Shown here one piece after another: positions 52,672 to 64,000 of a stretch of 64,000 nt of DNA. Under the pieces are notes generated by a model. The model searched no databases. It was not told the origin of the DNA and saw only the letters and a list, made by a program, of their open reading frames with translations. The stretch spans positions 48,527 through 112,526 of the forward strand of contig JAFIFH010000008.1 in assembly GCA_020832105.1 (NCBI GenBank), read 5' to 3'. Position numbers and translations under genes: made by a program. The DNA comes from Idiomarina sp. GTDB lineage: Bacteria; Pseudomonadota; Gammaproteobacteria; Enterobacterales; Alteromonadaceae. How positions within the stretch are numbered: the first letter of the stretch is position 1; every line of letters starts with the position of its first letter.

Positions 52672-53886
52672 TTAGTCTGCCTGACGCCGCAAAAATGCTG
52701 GAATATCAAGGAAGTCAGTGTCTGCTGACGGCTTACTTTTGGCCGCTGGCTTGTCTGCTGGCTCGTGATGTTCCACCTGTTCTTTATAAGCACGTGCTGT
52801 CGCTTCTTTACTCATCGCATAGCTACCAGTGGCGTTACTGCTCGCTGTGGTCGGGCTCGCTGTGCGAGTGCCGGAACCTTCAGCTTTCTGCGTATTCACC
52901 AATGAGATATCTGGTTTACGTTCAGCACCAATACCTGTGGCAACCACGGTAACCCGCAACTCGTCAGACATCTCCAGGTCGATGACGGTTCCCACAATCA
53001 CTGTGGCGTTCTCAGATGCGAAGGCTTTGACCGTATTACCCACGGTTTCAAACTCTTCAATGCTCATGTCCATGCCAGCAGTCACGTTGACCAGCACGCC
53101 GCGCGCACCTGACAGATCGATGTCTTCCAGCAACGGGCTATTGATCGCCATTTCCGCAGCTTCCTGCGCACGGTCTTCACCTGAAGCAACGCCAGTACCC
53201 ATCATTGCGGTACCCATCTCGCGCATAACGGCTTGTACGTCAGCGAAGTCGACGTTGATCAAACCTGGGCGAGTAATCAGTTCAGCAATACCCTGCACTG
53301 CGCCTAACAATACGTTATTGGCTGCACTGAATGCGTCGAGTAAAGTCGTACCACGACCCAGTACTTTCAACAGCTTCTCGTTTGGAATCGTGATCAGCGA
53401 GTCAACGTGCTCAGCCAGCAAGGCGATACCAGCGTCCGCTGATGCCATGCGCTTTTTGCCTTCAAATGGGAACGGCTTAGTGACCACAGCTACGGTCAAA
53501 ATACCCAGCTCCTTGGCAATTTCAGCGACCACAGGTGCAGCACCCGTACCTGTACCACCGCCCATACCGGCAGCGATAAAGATCATGTCTGCGCCCTGTA
53601 ACTGGCGAGCAATCTCTTCGCGGTTTTCTTCAGCGGCCAGGCGACCAATTTCAGGGTTCGCCCCAGCGCCTAAACCTTTAGTGACATCCACACCTAACTG
53701 GATAGTCACATCTGCCTCATGACGACGCAACGCCTGGGCATCGGTGTTAGCAGCGATAAACTGCACACCTTCGATGGATTCACTGACCATGTGCTGGACG
53801 GCATTACCACCACCGCCACCGACACCGATCACTTTTATCACTGCATCGGACTCATAGTTGTCCATTAACTCAAACATGCTACTCAT
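52672..53886 (-). CDS. ftsZ: Cell division protein FtsZ
   Basis: The 404-residue tubulin homologue forms the Z ring. The GTP signature is [10 protein letters not shown], the T7 loop is [11 protein letters not shown], and the C-terminal FtsA/ZipA-binding peptide is [11 protein letters not shown] variable linker of about 60 residues precedes it. GGAG lies six bases before the ATG. Confidence 0.98.
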   Translation of the reverse strand: MSSMFELMDNYESDAVIKVIGVGGGGGNAVQHMVSESIEGVQFIAANTDAQALRRHEADVTIQLGVDVTKGLGAGANPEIGRLAAEENREEIARQLQGADMIFIAAGMGGGTGTGAAPVVAEIAKELGILTVAVVTKPFPFEGKKRMASADAGIALLAEHVDSLITIPNEKLLKVLGRGTTLLDAFSAANNVLLGAVQGIAELITRPGLINVDFADVQAVMREMGTAMMGTGVASGEDRAQEAAEMAINSPLLEDIDLSGARGVLVNVTAGMDMSIEEFETVGNTVKAFASENATVIVGTVIDLEMSDELRVTVVATGIGAERKPDISLVNTQKAEGSGTRTASPTTASSNATGSYAMSKEATARAYKEQVEHHEPADKPAAKSKPSADTDFLDIPAFLRRQAD

Positions 53887-54015
53887 TGTATTTCTCCACT
53901 TTCCTGCTTGTTGTTGTTACCCCAAATAACGCTGTTCTGAAGCTCTCGGTGTGCTCACCTGCGCTGACATACTCCACATATGTCGCGCGTTCATTGGTCA
54001 ACCCACCGCGGCTCC

Positions 54016-55251
54016 CTAAAACTCGCCCTTAAACCAGCTTTGCACGCGCTTCCACCACTGGGTGGTTTCGCCGCGCTGACGCTCTTTCAGCTGTTCGTTC
54101 AGCTTCAGCTGGCCATATTTCAGTAACCCGACGCTGGTTGCGTAACATGGGTCACTGACATAATCCGTTAAGCCTTTAATATTCAATGGCTCACCCAGAC
54201 GCACTGGCATCTGGAAAATCTCTTCGGCAAACTCCAGCGCACCTTCCATCTTGGCGGTGCCCCCGGTCAGAACCACACCCGCTGCGATCTGCTCATCCAG
54301 GCCGCTCTTCTCAAGTTCGTCACGGATCAGTTCAAATAGCTCTTGATAACGTGGCTCTACCACTTCAGCCAGAATATGCCGCGACATGGTGCGTGACGGA
54401 CGTCCGCCTACAGAAGGCACTTCAATGTTGTCTTCCTGGCTAACCATCTGGCGCAGTGCACAGGCATATTGCACTTTGATGTCTTCCGCATGGCTCAGTG
54501 GCGTTCTGAAGATCTTTGCGATGTCGTTGGTCACCTGGTTACCCGCGACCGGAATGACCGCGGTATGGCGCAATACACCACCTGAGAACAGACAGATATC
54601 AATGGTACCGCCGCCCATGTCCACCAGCGCACAACCAAGTTCTTTCTCATCATCGGTCAACACGGAATGACTTGACGCCAGCGCCGAGAAAATTAAGTGC
54701 TCAACTTTTAAATCACAGCGCTCAACGGCTTTCTGGATGTTCTTGGCCATGTCATTGGCGCAGGTAATAATATGCACCCGGGCTTCCATGCGAACCCCTG
54801 ACATGCCGATCGGGCTTTTAATACTCTCCTGCGAGTCGATCACGTATTCCTGTGGCAACACGTGCAGAATACGACGCTCCTGCGCAATCGGCACCGACTT
54901 GGCAGCGTGAATGACGCTTTCCACGTCATCCTGAGTCACCTCAGTCTCGTTAATCGGCACCATGCCATTTTCATTCTGGCAACCAATGTGGCGCCCGGAG
55001 ATATTCAGGTAGACCGAGGAGACCCGGCAATCCGCCATTAGTTCAGCTTCATCGATGGCACGTTGAATAGACTGCACCACCAGGTTGAGGTCGTTGACCC
55101 CACCTTTATCCATGCCACGGGACGCAGTCACGCCAACACCGACAACGCTGAGATCACCATCGGGCAACATCTCACCTATCAGCGCCACCACTTTACTGGT
55201 GCCGACATCAAGGCTGACAATCATTTTGTCTTCTTCTGTTTTCACGATCAC
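54016..55251 (-). CDS. ftsA: Cell division protein FtsA
   Basis: The 411-residue actin-like protein anchors FtsZ to the membrane. ATP-binding motifs VSLDVGTSKVVALIGE and CALVDMGGGTIDICLFS are present, and the C-terminus WWKRVQSWFKGEF is the amphipathic membrane helix. Start is GTG 55251 after AGGTGAG. It is three bases after ftsQ. Confidence 0.97.
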   Translation of the reverse strand: MIVKTEEDKMIVSLDVGTSKVVALIGEMLPDGDLSVVGVGVTASRGMDKGGVNDLNLVVQSIQRAIDEAELMADCRVSSVYLNISGRHIGCQNENGMVPINETEVTQDDVESVIHAAKSVPIAQERRILHVLPQEYVIDSQESIKSPIGMSGVRMEARVHIITCANDMAKNIQKAVERCDLKVEHLIFSALASSHSVLTDDEKELGCALVDMGGGTIDICLFSGGVLRHTAVIPVAGNQVTNDIAKIFRTPLSHAEDIKVQYACALRQMVSQEDNIEVPSVGGRPSRTMSRHILAEVVEPRYQELFELIRDELEKSGLDEQIAAGVVLTGGTAKMEGALEFAEEIFQMPVRLGEPLNIKGLTDYVSDPCYATSVGLLKYGQLKLNEQLKERQRGETTQWWKRVQSWFKGEF

Positions 55252-55254
55252 GGT

Positions 55255-55998
55255 CTACTCACCTGCTTCATTTTCTCGCCATCCGACGGCGACACCTGTG
55301 TCATAACGCAAATCTACGTATTCGATTGTTCGTTCATCTGCGCTTTGCAAACGTTCATGCAAATCGATAAAGCGCTGTATTCTTTGCAACCTGGCCTCGC
55401 GGCCGAGTCGCAGTGTAATCCCATTGTCGAGGGTGACATCGACGGAAAATCTGTCCGTCATCACCAACCGGCTCACCCGGTAATCATTCATCGCCAACAG
55501 CTCACTCATTCTTTCATACTGACGCATCACTTCGTTTACGTCGTTCGACGGCCCGGCAAGGTGTGGCAATTCATCTTCCACCTGCTCCACCCGACCCGCG
55601 AAAATTTCGCCGTAGCGATTGACCAGTGCCGTCTCATTCCAAACCGCCAGCGGCACCTGTTCCACCAGGTAAATTCGCAAACGCCCTGGCCATTCTTTGC
55701 GCACTGCCGCACTGTAAATCCAGGGCAATGCTTCTACCCGTTCACGCAAGGTACTCACATCGGAGGCAAAAAAACTGCCCACTTCGCCACCCACTAATGC
55801 CTCGCGGACTTCATCGCTGCTGGTATACACCAACTCGCCTTGCAGCACGATGGCATCCAGTGGTACTTGCTGCTCGTCCATCAGTACCCGATGAATTGAA
55901 CTCCCGGCCCAAAACAAGCCCGCAATCAACAGCAGCAAAGACAACAGGCCGAGCCAGAACTCCCAACGGATGGCGCGCCAATTCACCGCCATCTGCAT
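55255..55998 (-). CDS. ftsQ: Cell division protein FtsQ
   Basis: The 247-residue protein has one membrane helix (about 13-31) and a POTRA domain (about 40-110, VQLDAIVLQGELVY-like block) before the FtsQ beta domain. It links the divisome to FtsL/B. The ATG at 55998 overlaps the ddl stop (TGATG); a TTG one codon earlier is possible. Confidence 0.95.
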   Translation of the reverse strand: MQMAVNWRAIRWEFWLGLLSLLLLIAGLFWAGSSIHRVLMDEQQVPLDAIVLQGELVYTSSDEVREALVGGEVGSFFASDVSTLRERVEALPWIYSAAVRKEWPGRLRIYLVEQVPLAVWNETALVNRYGEIFAGRVEQVEDELPHLAGPSNDVNEVMRQYERMSELLAMNDYRVSRLVMTDRFSVDVTLDNGITLRLGREARLQRIQRFIDLHERLQSADERTIEYVDLRYDTGVAVGWRENEAGE

Positions 55999-56936
55999 CA
56001 ACCCGGCGTATTGAGCGGCCGCGTGCTGGCTAAAATGCGCACCACCAGATCGCTAAAACTCATTCCCTGCTGCTTTGCAGCCATCGGCACCAGACTCTTT
56101 TCTGTCATTCCGGGTACCATATTGACTTCCAGTAGCTGCAACTGACCCTGTTGGTCCTGTTTTACGTCAACCCGGCCCCAACCGTCCCCGCCCACTGCGG
56201 CAAATGCTTGCTTCGCCAGCTGCCGAAGGGCCTGCTCTTTGCTCTCATCAATCGGCGCGGGGCAAATATATTCGGTGGTGTTGTCCTGGTACTTCGCCGC
56301 ATAATCATAAAACGCATGGGGCGTGCGTACTTCAATCACCGGCAGCGCTTCGTTATCAACAATCGCCACTGTGTATTCAGGCCCATCCAGCCACTGCTCC
56401 ACCAGCACTTCCTGGTCATAGTGCAGTGCATTTGCCACCGCACTTTCAAGTTCACTGACACTGCTCGCCTGCGCCATGCCAACACTTGAGCCTTCCTGGC
56501 TTGGCTTGACCATCACCTTGCCGCCTAAGCGCTGCAAAATAGCGGCTAAATCCAGTTCTCGCCAGTCATTTGCGTGAATAACTGCACTTTCTGCTGTGGG
56601 CAGGCCCATCCCGCGCCAAAGGTACTTGGTTCGTGCCTTATCCATGGCCAATGCACAGGCCATGACGCCACTACCGGTATACGGCAGCTGCAGTGCTTCC
56701 AGCACCGCCTGAATATGACCGTCCTCACCACCCCGCCCATGCAGCGCAATAAACACCTGGCTAAAACCCTGTTGCTTCAGCGTCAGCACATCGCCCTGCT
56801 GGGTATCAAAAAAATGCGCATCGATACCCGCTTGCTGTAAGCCCTTGGTGACTGCTGCTGCAGAACGTAACGACACTTCACGTTCTGCAGACTCACCACC
56901 ACCAAGTACGGCTATTTTGCCCACGTTATGACTCAT
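55998..56936 (-). CDS. ddl: D-alanine-D-alanine ligase
   Basis: The 312-residue ATP-grasp enzyme joins two D-Ala for peptidoglycan. Motifs: [45 protein letters not shown] and [13 protein letters not shown] 56936 follows AAGGTGG; it overlaps murC by 11 bases. Confidence 0.97.
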   Translation of the reverse strand: MSHNVGKIAVLGGGESAEREVSLRSAAAVTKGLQQAGIDAHFFDTQQGDVLTLKQQGFSQVFIALHGRGGEDGHIQAVLEALQLPYTGSGVMACALAMDKARTKYLWRGMGLPTAESAVIHANDWRELDLAAILQRLGGKVMVKPSQEGSSVGMAQASSVSELESAVANALHYDQEVLVEQWLDGPEYTVAIVDNEALPVIEVRTPHAFYDYAAKYQDNTTEYICPAPIDESKEQALRQLAKQAFAAVGGDGWGRVDVKQDQQGQLQLLEVNMVPGMTEKSLVPMAAKQQGMSFSDLVVRILASTRPLNTPG

Positions 56937-58410
56937 GGCTGCCACCTTGGGCGGTTAATGCATCCGGTTGCAACTGAGTTGCGGCAAGCTCCCGCGCTAA
57001 TGCACCGACATTGCCCGCGCCCTGGGTCAATACGATATCGCCGGGCTGAATCACGGCTGCTAAACGCGCTGCCAGTTCTTCTGTGCGCTTTACATACACG
57101 GGCTCTAAACCTGCCTGTTGGCGCAATGAGCGACACAGCGAGCGACTGTCCGCGCCGGCAATAGGCTCTTCGCCAGCTGAATAAACCTCAAGTAACAAAA
57201 GCTCGTCAGTTTCCCCTAAGACATCGACGAAATCCTCATACAGATCTCGGGTTCGACTGTAGCGATGTGGCTGAAAGCACATCACCAAACGACGGGCCGG
57301 CCATCCTGAGCGAGCTGCGGCTATGGTCGCTGCGACTTCACTGGGGTGATGGCCGTAATCGTCGACCAGCATCACATCCCCTTCACCCAGTGGGTAAGTG
57401 CCATAATGCTGAAAGCGCCGGCCGATCCCTTCAAAATTAGCCAGCGCGGCTTCTATGGCCTGATCTTCTATCCCTTCGTCCGTGGCTACCGCGATGGCCG
57501 CCAGCGCATTCAGCACGTTATGTCTGCCTGGCAGGTTCAACGCCACACTCAGCGGTGCACACCCCTTGCGCTCGACGACAAAGCGACTCAAATTACCAAC
57601 CTGACTGTATTGGGTCGCGCGAACGTCTGCCTGCTCGTTAAAGCCATAAGACACAATTTGCCGGCCGACACGGGGTAGCAATCCTTTGATCACCGGGTCG
57701 TCAGTACACATCACTGCCAAACCGTAAAATGGCAGGTTATGCAGAAACTCAACGAAGGTGTCCTGTACCTTACTGAAGTCTCCGCCGTACGTGTCCATAT
57801 GGTCCGCTTCGATATTCGTCACCACCGACACCATCGGCTGTAAATGCAGGAAGGACGCGTCGCTTTCGTCTGCTTCGGCGATCAGATACTTGCTATTACC
57901 TAAACGCGCGTTGCTGCCAGCGCTATTCAGTAAACCGCCAATGACAAATGTCGGGTCGCGGTCTGCGGCGGCAAATATGCTCGCAATTAAACTGGTTGTG
58001 GTGGTTTTGCCGTGGGTACCAGCCACCGCAATGCCATGGCGAAAACGCATTAATTCAGCCAGCATTTCCGCCCGGCGCACCACCGGAATCAATAAGCTCT
58101 TGGCCGCTTCCAGCTCTGGGTTACTGCCGTTAATCGCAGAGGACACCACCACCACACTCGCTGTTTGCACATGCTCAGCGCTGTGGCCAATTTTGATACA
58201 GGCGCCTAACTTAGCTAAACGCAGCGTATTCGCGTTCTCCGCAATGTCAGAACCGGACACCTGGTAGCCCTGGTTAATTAACACCTCGGCAATACCTGCC
58301 ATACCGGCGCCACCGATGCCGACAAAATGGATACGCTTAACACGGCGCATCTCGGGCACGCTGACCACGGTAAAATGTTGTGTTGTACTTTCAATTTTCG
58401 CTAGGCTCAT
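56926..58410 (-). CDS. murC: UDP-N-acetylmuramate-L-alanine ligase
   Basis: The 494-residue Mur ligase adds the first L-Ala. Motifs: [18 protein letters not shown]-loop [14 protein letters not shown], and [14 protein letters not shown]. It overlaps murG by four bases. Confidence 0.98.
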   Translation of the reverse strand: MSLAKIESTTQHFTVVSVPEMRRVKRIHFVGIGGAGMAGIAEVLINQGYQVSGSDIAENANTLRLAKLGACIKIGHSAEHVQTASVVVVSSAINGSNPELEAAKSLLIPVVRRAEMLAELMRFRHGIAVAGTHGKTTTTSLIASIFAAADRDPTFVIGGLLNSAGSNARLGNSKYLIAEADESDASFLHLQPMVSVVTNIEADHMDTYGGDFSKVQDTFVEFLHNLPFYGLAVMCTDDPVIKGLLPRVGRQIVSYGFNEQADVRATQYSQVGNLSRFVVERKGCAPLSVALNLPGRHNVLNALAAIAVATDEGIEDQAIEAALANFEGIGRRFQHYGTYPLGEGDVMLVDDYGHHPSEVAATIAAARSGWPARRLVMCFQPHRYSRTRDLYEDFVDVLGETDELLLLEVYSAGEEPIAGADSRSLCRSLRQQAGLEPVYVKRTEELAARLAAVIQPGDIVLTQGAGNVGALARELAATQLQPDALTAQGGSHES

Positions 58411-59504
58411 ACCACGCCCTGTTCATTCATTAATTGTTGGCAATGACGCACAATTTTTTGCGTCGCTTCGGGTTGCGCCAACTCTTTCGCTCGCGCACCC
58501 ATGTCCTGCAGATGGTCCGTCACTGCACATAATTCTTCTAACGTCGCCACCAGATGGTCAGGGGTCAGACGTGGCTGAGCGATTAACATCGCCGCCTTCT
58601 TCATTACCAGCACTTCTGCATTCCGTGTCTGATGGTCGTCTACCGCATGGGGGTAGGGAACCAGCACGCTAGGAATGCCAGCTGCGGCAATTTCTGCCAC
58701 CGTCAGCGCCCCGGCACGACATATCACTACGTCGTGCTCTGCATAAGCTTTAGCCATGTCTTCAATAAATTCGTGCACTTCAACGGTCACCCCCGGCGCA
58801 CTTTGTTGATACCGCTGCAGTGTCTCGTCGCGGCGGCCCTGACCCACTTGATGGGTAATCCCCACCGCTTCACCGCGCCATTTTTGCATCGCTGCTGGTA
58901 CCTGCTCGTTCAGCACCTGAGCGCCTAAACTGCCACCAATCACCAATATTCTAAGGGGTGCACAACCGCGCTCCACATCTTCACTGGCGCTGAAGATCTC
59001 CGCGCGAACCGGGTTACCCACCCATTCGCCTTTACTCAGGCTATCTTTCGCCGCCGCAAAGCCCAGTAAGGTTCGGTCAGCGATTCTGGCCAGCAGCTTA
59101 TTGGTCAATCCGGCTGCTGCATTTTGCTCATGAATTAATAGCGGCACCCCAGCGAGCTTCGCCGCAACACCGCCAGGCCCTGCGGTATAACCGCCAAAAC
59201 CAAGGACCAGGTCAGCGTTGCTGTCTTTAATTAACCGCCGTGCTTGCCATACCGAGCGCAGCAGCGCAAACGGCGCTTTTAAATACCTTTTCAGCCCGTT
59301 GCCACGTAAGCCTTGTTGCTCCATGCAATGGAACTCAAACCCTGCAGCTGGCACCACGCGCCCTTCGATACGCTGAGCGGTACCCACCCAACTCACGCTA
59401 TAGCCGTTGTCACGCAGCATTTTAGCCACTGCCAACGCAGGGTATACATGGCCGCCGGTTCCACCCGCGAAAATCATGACGTGTTTAGGAGTCTGCCGAT
59501 TCAT
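58407..59504 (-). CDS. murG: MurG glycosyltransferase
   Basis: The 365-residue GT28 enzyme makes lipid II from lipid I. Motifs: [50 protein letters not shown] and [20 protein letters not shown]. It overlaps ftsW by four bases. Confidence 0.98.
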   Translation of the reverse strand: MNRQTPKHVMIFAGGTGGHVYPALAVAKMLRDNGYSVSWVGTAQRIEGRVVPAAGFEFHCMEQQGLRGNGLKRYLKAPFALLRSVWQARRLIKDSNADLVLGFGGYTAGPGGVAAKLAGVPLLIHEQNAAAGLTNKLLARIADRTLLGFAAAKDSLSKGEWVGNPVRAEIFSASEDVERGCAPLRILVIGGSLGAQVLNEQVPAAMQKWRGEAVGITHQVGQGRRDETLQRYQQSAPGVTVEVHEFIEDMAKAYAEHDVVICRAGALTVAEIAAAGIPSVLVPYPHAVDDHQTRNAEVLVMKKAAMLIAQPRLTPDHLVATLEELCAVTDHLQDMGARAKELAQPEATQKIVRHCQQLMNEQGVV

Positions 59505-60739
59505 CCGCCCACCGCCTTAGCCCGCGGCCGTGGTTTTGGATTCGAATCGCGATAATTGACCCGCAGTTCGTAATCAATCCGCAGGAGGATAGCTAACGCA
59601 ATGGTCATTGCCAGCAAGCTACTGCCCCCGTAGCTGACAAATGGAATGGTGAGACCCTTGGTGGGGATCAATCCGGCAGCTGCACCCACATTGACCATGG
59701 TTTGAAAGCCAAACCAGATCCCAATACCATGCGCAAGATAGCCGGAGAATGCACGTTTCTGACGCAACGCGCGCTGCCCTAAATAGAGCGCTTTTACGAC
59801 CAGCACAAAGAGTAATGATATCGTAACCAACACGCCGATAAAACCAAGTTCTTCGGCCATCACCGAGACAATAAAGTCTGTATGCGCTTCGGGCAGGTAC
59901 TGCAGTTTTTGTACACTGTTACCAAGACCCTGGCCCAGCCAGTCACCGCGGCCAAACGCCATTAACGATTGGGTTAACTGATAGCCGCTACCAAAGGGGT
60001 CATCCCATGGGTTCCAGAATGACGTAACCCGGCGCATCCGGTAGGGCTCGATAATAATCAACGCTAACAGCGCGATCACCAAGGTCAGCGCCACCGCAAA
60101 AAACTGCATGATACGGGCGCCAGCAAGGAACAACATGCCCATACTGGTCATTGCCACGACCACCACGGTTCCCAGGTCCGGCTGTAATAACAACAGCATG
60201 CTAATAATGCCCAGTAGAATCAGCGCTTTGAAAAAGCCTTTCAGGTTCTTTCTAACCTCATCGTGGCGCCGGTGCAGGTAACTGGCGAGGAACACGAAGA
60301 AAAACAGCTTCGCAAATTCAGCCACCTGCAAGGTGATTGGACCCACGCGAATCCAGCGGGTCGCACCATTAACCGAGTGACCGACAAACAATACAGCAAC
60401 TAACATCACGATCGCAGCTAAGCACAGCCAACCGTTCATTTTTTCCCAACGCGACATGGGCTGAGTTAACACGGCGCCTGCCACCAACAGGCTTAGCACC
60501 AGATACATCCCGTGGCGGATCATAAAGTGAAACGGATTGCCGATCAGGCGCTCACCCACCGGCATCGACGCCGATGTCACCATCACCACCCCAATCGCGG
60601 TGAGCGCTAACATAATAAGTAACAACTGGCGGTCATACAGCATCGTCGACTGTTGCTGCTGATACCAATAGCGCATACGCTGCCAGAGACTTTGTGTCAC
60701 CGGCATTTGTAGCTCTAGTTGTTGCTCACGAGCGCCCAT
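59501..60739 (-). CDS. ftsW: Cell division glycosyltransferase FtsW
   Basis: The 412-residue SEDS protein has ten membrane helices, with the family block FVSYGGSSLLAM near the C-terminus. The start ATG 60739 (MGAREQQLEL) follows GGAGG six bases away and overlaps the murD end by 14 bases. It polymerises septal glycan with FtsI. Confidence 0.96.
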   Translation of the reverse strand: MGAREQQLELQMPVTQSLWQRMRYWYQQQQSTMLYDRQLLLIMLALTAIGVVMVTSASMPVGERLIGNPFHFMIRHGMYLVLSLLVAGAVLTQPMSRWEKMNGWLCLAAIVMLVAVLFVGHSVNGATRWIRVGPITLQVAEFAKLFFFVFLASYLHRRHDEVRKNLKGFFKALILLGIISMLLLLQPDLGTVVVVAMTSMGMLFLAGARIMQFFAVALTLVIALLALIIIEPYRMRRVTSFWNPWDDPFGSGYQLTQSLMAFGRGDWLGQGLGNSVQKLQYLPEAHTDFIVSVMAEELGFIGVLVTISLLFVLVVKALYLGQRALRQKRAFSGYLAHGIGIWFGFQTMVNVGAAAGLIPTKGLTIPFVSYGGSSLLAMTIALAILLRIDYELRVNYRDSNPKPRPRAKAVGG

Positions 60740-62078
60740 ATAGAGCCTCCACCGCAGCGCGGAACACATCACCACGCTGTTGATAGTCGCTGAACATATC
60801 TAAACTCGCGCACGCAGGCGACAGCAATACCATACTCTCTGCGCGAGCATGCTTGGCAGCAGTTTCGACTGCCTGGGCGAGGGTCTCCACCCTGATTGCG
60901 CCTGGCTTCAGCGCAGCGATTTGGTCACCGTCCCGACCCAGGGTGATAACAACGTCTACTTGTTCAAGAGCATCTTTAAGCGCGCTCAGGTCGGTGCCTT
61001 TGGCGTCACCACCAGCGATGAGAATCAACTTGCCCGAAACATCCGTGCGCAACCCATCAATCGCGGCGATCGTTGCGCCAATATTGGTAGCTTTAGAATC
61101 ATTGACCCAACGCACACCCTTTTCATGCTTAATCAACTGACTGCGATGAGGCAACGACTTAAACAAAGGCACCGCAGTCGCTGCGGTCTCGAGATCTGTG
61201 CCCAGCGATGCCACCAACGCCAAAGCCGCCATCACATTGATTTTGTTGTAATCACCAGGCATCGGGATATCAGCAGCGGCCAGTAAGGGTTGGCCACTGA
61301 AGGTAATAAATTCTTCGCCATCAATCAGGTCAATACCGAAATTCTGATCATCGCTGGACAAACCAATGCTAATCACATGCTGCAGATCACGAGTACGCAA
61401 TGGCAGGGTGCGATGATCGTCGCGGTTAAAAACCAGGACCTCTGCTTTGCGGTAGATGCGGTTTTTGGTGCGTGAATATGCGTCAAAGTCGGCATACCTG
61501 TCCATGTGATCAGGCGTCACATTAAGTACGCAGGCTGCAGCGGGCTGTAAGGTATATGTTTGCTCGAGCTGAAAACTGGATAATTCCAGGACAATGGAAT
61601 CGAAATCCTGATCCAGCAATTCTAAAGCTGGCGTACCTATGTTGCCGCCAAGTCCAGTCTTGCGTCCGCAGTGTTGTAACATTTGCGCGGTCAGTGACAC
61701 CACGGTGGATTTACCATTTGAACCAGTCACCGCTAGCACAGGCACTTCCACCAAACGCGCAAAGAGCTCAATGTCGGAAATAAATTCGACACCACCGTCA
61801 CGGGCCATCAGCAGTGCAGGGTCGTTAAACGCAATACCCGGGCTCATAATCACCAGATCGAGCCCCAGCAAATCTTCCAGCTTAAGGGCGCCAAAATGAC
61901 ATTCGCTCTCGGCTAATAACGGCTCTTTGCGTAAACGTTTTGCAGTGTCTTCGCGGGTATCAAACAGGATCGGCTGCAGCTCATGACGACGTAGAAAACG
62001 CGCAGCCGAGAGCCCGGTCAAACCTAACCCGATCACGCCGATGCGCTCATACGCCTGTAAAGTTCCTGCAACGTCCAT
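60726..62078 (-). CDS. murD: UDP-N-acetylmuramoyl-L-alanine-D-glutamate ligase
   Basis: The 450-residue Mur ligase adds D-Glu. Motifs: GLGLTGLSAARFL, P-loop TGSNGKSTVVSL, and WVNDSKATNIGA. It is three bases after mraY. Confidence 0.98.
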   Translation of the reverse strand: MDVAGTLQAYERIGVIGLGLTGLSAARFLRRHELQPILFDTREDTAKRLRKEPLLAESECHFGALKLEDLLGLDLVIMSPGIAFNDPALLMARDGGVEFISDIELFARLVEVPVLAVTGSNGKSTVVSLTAQMLQHCGRKTGLGGNIGTPALELLDQDFDSIVLELSSFQLEQTYTLQPAAACVLNVTPDHMDRYADFDAYSRTKNRIYRKAEVLVFNRDDHRTLPLRTRDLQHVISIGLSSDDQNFGIDLIDGEEFITFSGQPLLAAADIPMPGDYNKINVMAALALVASLGTDLETAATAVPLFKSLPHRSQLIKHEKGVRWVNDSKATNIGATIAAIDGLRTDVSGKLILIAGGDAKGTDLSALKDALEQVDVVITLGRDGDQIAALKPGAIRVETLAQAVETAAKHARAESMVLLSPACASLDMFSDYQQRGDVFRAAVEALYGRS

Positions 62079-62081
62079 AAT

Positions 62082-63164
62082 TTACCTTAGTTTCAAAGTG
62101 GCTAAGCCAATCAGCACCAGAATTAACGACAAAATCCAGAATCGCACGATCACGCGCGGCTCAGGCCAACCTTTGAGCTCGTAATGATGATGAATCGGGG
62201 CCATGCGAAATACGCGTTTACCACGCATCTTGTAAGACCCCACCTGCAGCATGACTGATAGGGTTTCCATTACGAATACCCCGCCCATAATAAAGAGCAC
62301 CAGTTCCTGGCGCACCAGGATAGCGATAATGCCAAGGGTCGCGCCTAAGGCCAACGAACCGACATCACCCATAAAAACCTGTGCCGGATAGGTGTTAAAC
62401 CAGAGAAATCCGAGCCCGGCCCCACACAGGGCTGCACAGACGACGGTTAACTCTGCCGCTTCAGGAATATAAGGAATATTCAGGTAAGCGGAAAAATTGA
62501 TATTGCCGGTGACATACGCGAACACACCTAATGCACCAGCGACCATCACCGTTGGCATAATCGCCAAGCCATCGAGGCCGTCGGTGAGATTAACCGCATT
62601 GCTGGTTCCCACAATCACGAAGTAGGCGAGCAGGATATACATAGCACCGAGCTGCGGCATCACGTCTTTAACAAAAGGAATCAACAGCGCAGTTTCCGCG
62701 GGCTGCCCGGCACTATAAAACAAGTACACCGCGACGGTGCCGGCAATGACTGATTGCCAAAAGTATTTCCAGCGCGCAATCAGCCCCGCAGGGTCTTTAC
62801 GCACCACTTTGCGATAGTCATCGACGAAGCCGACCACACCAAAACCACCGAGAACAATGAGAGTGACCCATACGTAACGGTTACTTAAATCCGCCCACAG
62901 CAGCACCGACACAAACACCGCCATCAAAATCAGTAGACCACCCATGGTTGGGGTGCCGGTCTTACTCAAATGGCTCTGCGGGCCGTCATCGCGCACGGTC
63001 TGGCCGACCTGCAACCGGCGCAGGCCGACAATCACTTTTGGCCCCAGCCATAAAGACAGGAACAACGCCGTAAGGATGCCAAGAATCACCCGCATGGTCA
63101 GGTACTGAACGACATTGAAGCCGGTAATGTAAAGCTGTAGATAATCAGCCAACCAAACTAGCAT
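62082..63164 (-). CDS. mraY: Phospho-MurNAc-pentapeptide transferase
   Basis: The 360-residue ten-helix membrane enzyme makes lipid I. Motifs: [32 protein letters not shown] and [12 protein letters not shown] with the catalytic residues. It overlaps murF by seven bases. Confidence 0.98.
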   Translation of the reverse strand: MLVWLADYLQLYITGFNVVQYLTMRVILGILTALFLSLWLGPKVIVGLRRLQVGQTVRDDGPQSHLSKTGTPTMGGLLILMAVFVSVLLWADLSNRYVWVTLIVLGGFGVVGFVDDYRKVVRKDPAGLIARWKYFWQSVIAGTVAVYLFYSAGQPAETALLIPFVKDVMPQLGAMYILLAYFVIVGTSNAVNLTDGLDGLAIMPTVMVAGALGVFAYVTGNINFSAYLNIPYIPEAAELTVVCAALCGAGLGFLWFNTYPAQVFMGDVGSLALGATLGIIAILVRQELVLFIMGGVFVMETLSVMLQVGSYKMRGKRVFRMAPIHHHYELKGWPEPRVIVRFWILSLILVLIGLATLKLR

Positions 63165-64000
63165 GCGGATGTCCCCGCTTGTTCCTGTTGAGCACTGCTC
63201 AGCAACGCTTCGACGACTCTTTCCATACGTGCACTTCTGGAACCTTTAACCAATATGGTGAGCTCTTGTTGTTGGGTCATAATGTTTTCCAGCGCTCGCA
63301 ACAGCGCGTCCTGGTTATCAAAATGCTGACCGCCATGGCCATTAAAAGTCTGGCTCGCGCTTTGACTCAGCACGCCCAGGGTAAATAAATTATCAATGCC
63401 CGCTTCTATCGCATACGCACCAACTTCCTCGTGGTACTCCCGGGCATGGGCACCGAGCTCACCCATGTCACCAAGCACCATCACCCGATACCCGGTGAAG
63501 CTAGCCAATACGTCCAGCGCTGCTTTCGCTGACGCCACGTTGGCGTTGTAAGTGTCATCAATGATCCGCAGATGTTCGCCCACCTGACGAATGTTCATCC
63601 GCCCGGGAACTGGCTTGAGCCTGGCGATGCCATCGGCTATCTGCTTAAGGCTCACCCCAAGCTCGCTACATAGCGCAGCGGCCGCAACAGCATTGGCAAC
63701 GTTATGCGCACCGGGTATAGGCACAGACACGGCTTGTGTCTGGTCACCAAGGCACAAGGTAAAACGTGCACACCCCAAAGGGTCAAGTTGCACGTCTCTT
63801 GCGTAAATATGAACCCCAGCTGGTAAGCTTTCACCGGCGCTTTCTACGCCAAATAACTTATGCTGCCGGGCCGCGTATTCATGGCGCCAGAATTCGTCGA
63901 ACTGAGAATTCACATTGGTGTAAATAACGCCGTCAGGCCCAAGCCCTTTAGCTATTTCGGATTTTGCCCGGGCAACTCCCCAGATATCACCGAACCCTTC
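63158..64000 (-). CDS. murF: UDP-MurNAc-tripeptide-D-alanyl-D-alanine ligase, partial
   Basis: The frame runs in from the right edge ([19 protein letters not shown]) without a start, so the N-terminal part including the P-loop is outside. Remaining blocks are MurF hallmarks: [43 protein letters not shown] and [11 protein letters not shown]. It is the first dcw gene visible on this strand. Confidence 0.95.
   Translation of the reverse strand, partial: EGFGDIWGVARAKSEIAKGLGPDGVIYTNVNSQFDEFWRHEYAARQHKLFGVESAGESLPAGVHIYARDVQLDPLGCARFTLCLGDQTQAVSVPIPGAHNVANAVAAAALCSELGVSLKQIADGIARLKPVPGRMNIRQVGEHLRIIDDTYNANVASAKAALDVLASFTGYRVMVLGDMGELGAHAREYHEEVGAYAIEAGIDNLFTLGVLSQSASQTFNGHGGQHFDNQDALLRALENIMTQQQELTILVKGSRSARMERVVEALLSSAQQEQAGTSAC

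Noticed and set aside
52829..53722. 297-residue frame antisense to ftsZ
   Set aside because: ftsZ is certain on the other strand, and this frame has no ribosome site or family features.

Overview
The window looks like the chromosome of a marine gammaproteobacterium close to Idiomarina (Alteromonadales). The basis is a canonical photoactive yellow protein gene of the kind known from Idiomarina, a gamma-type pdhR-aceE-aceF-lpd operon, the pilA-pilB-pilC-pilD-coaE-yacG block, secA/mutT, and a complete gamma-type division and cell wall (dcw) cluster. The genus is an inference; no rRNA or tRNA gene was recognised.

Layout. 1-1033: photoactive yellow protein coupled to a CoA ligase gene cut by the window edge. 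1211-2386: an orphan curlin-repeat protein. 2765-4896: a glycosylase-like protein, a lipoprotein and a membrane protein. 4902-12234: a c-di-GMP-linked exopolysaccharide locus in which a PAS-GGDEF cyclase lies upstream of wecB-nfrB-nfrA. 12490-18740: small transport, envelope and hypothetical genes (K+ channel, EamA, VIT, DUF1294, ClpP-like, YihY, lipoprotein, VF530). 18877-20519: a yefM-yoeB module with a possible lone attC, then two damaged genes.

20893-30884 is a sedentary chromosomal integron. Eleven attC sites separate short cassettes that are all read on the minus strand away from an attI-like core near 29618. The integron integrase gene lies divergently on the plus strand but has lost one base, which puts its catalytic tyrosine out of frame. 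Cassettes carry a PLD-like protein, a HEPN-like protein, two serine hydrolases (one with an in-frame stop), a cupin and four toxin-antitoxin or TA-like pairs (HigBA, ParE/Phd, DUF4160/DUF2442, BrnTA).

30885-39239 returns to core genes: two small membrane proteins, then lpd, aceF, aceE and pdhR, with two PdhR operators in front of pdhR. 39267-42284: ampE, ampD, a retropepsin-like protease and nadC. 42453-47048: the type IV pilus assembly operon followed by coaE and yacG. 47053-51510: mutT, secA, an M23 peptidase and a DciA-like protein. 51590-64000: lpxC, ftsZ, ftsA, ftsQ, ddl, murC, murG, ftsW, murD, mraY and murF (cut by the edge). These are transcribed murF to lpxC on the minus strand, mostly with overlapping or touching genes.

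The most interesting parts are the photoreceptor operon, the polysaccharide locus that carries its own precursor enzyme and c-di-GMP cyclase, and the integron with a dead integrase and several decayed genes around it.
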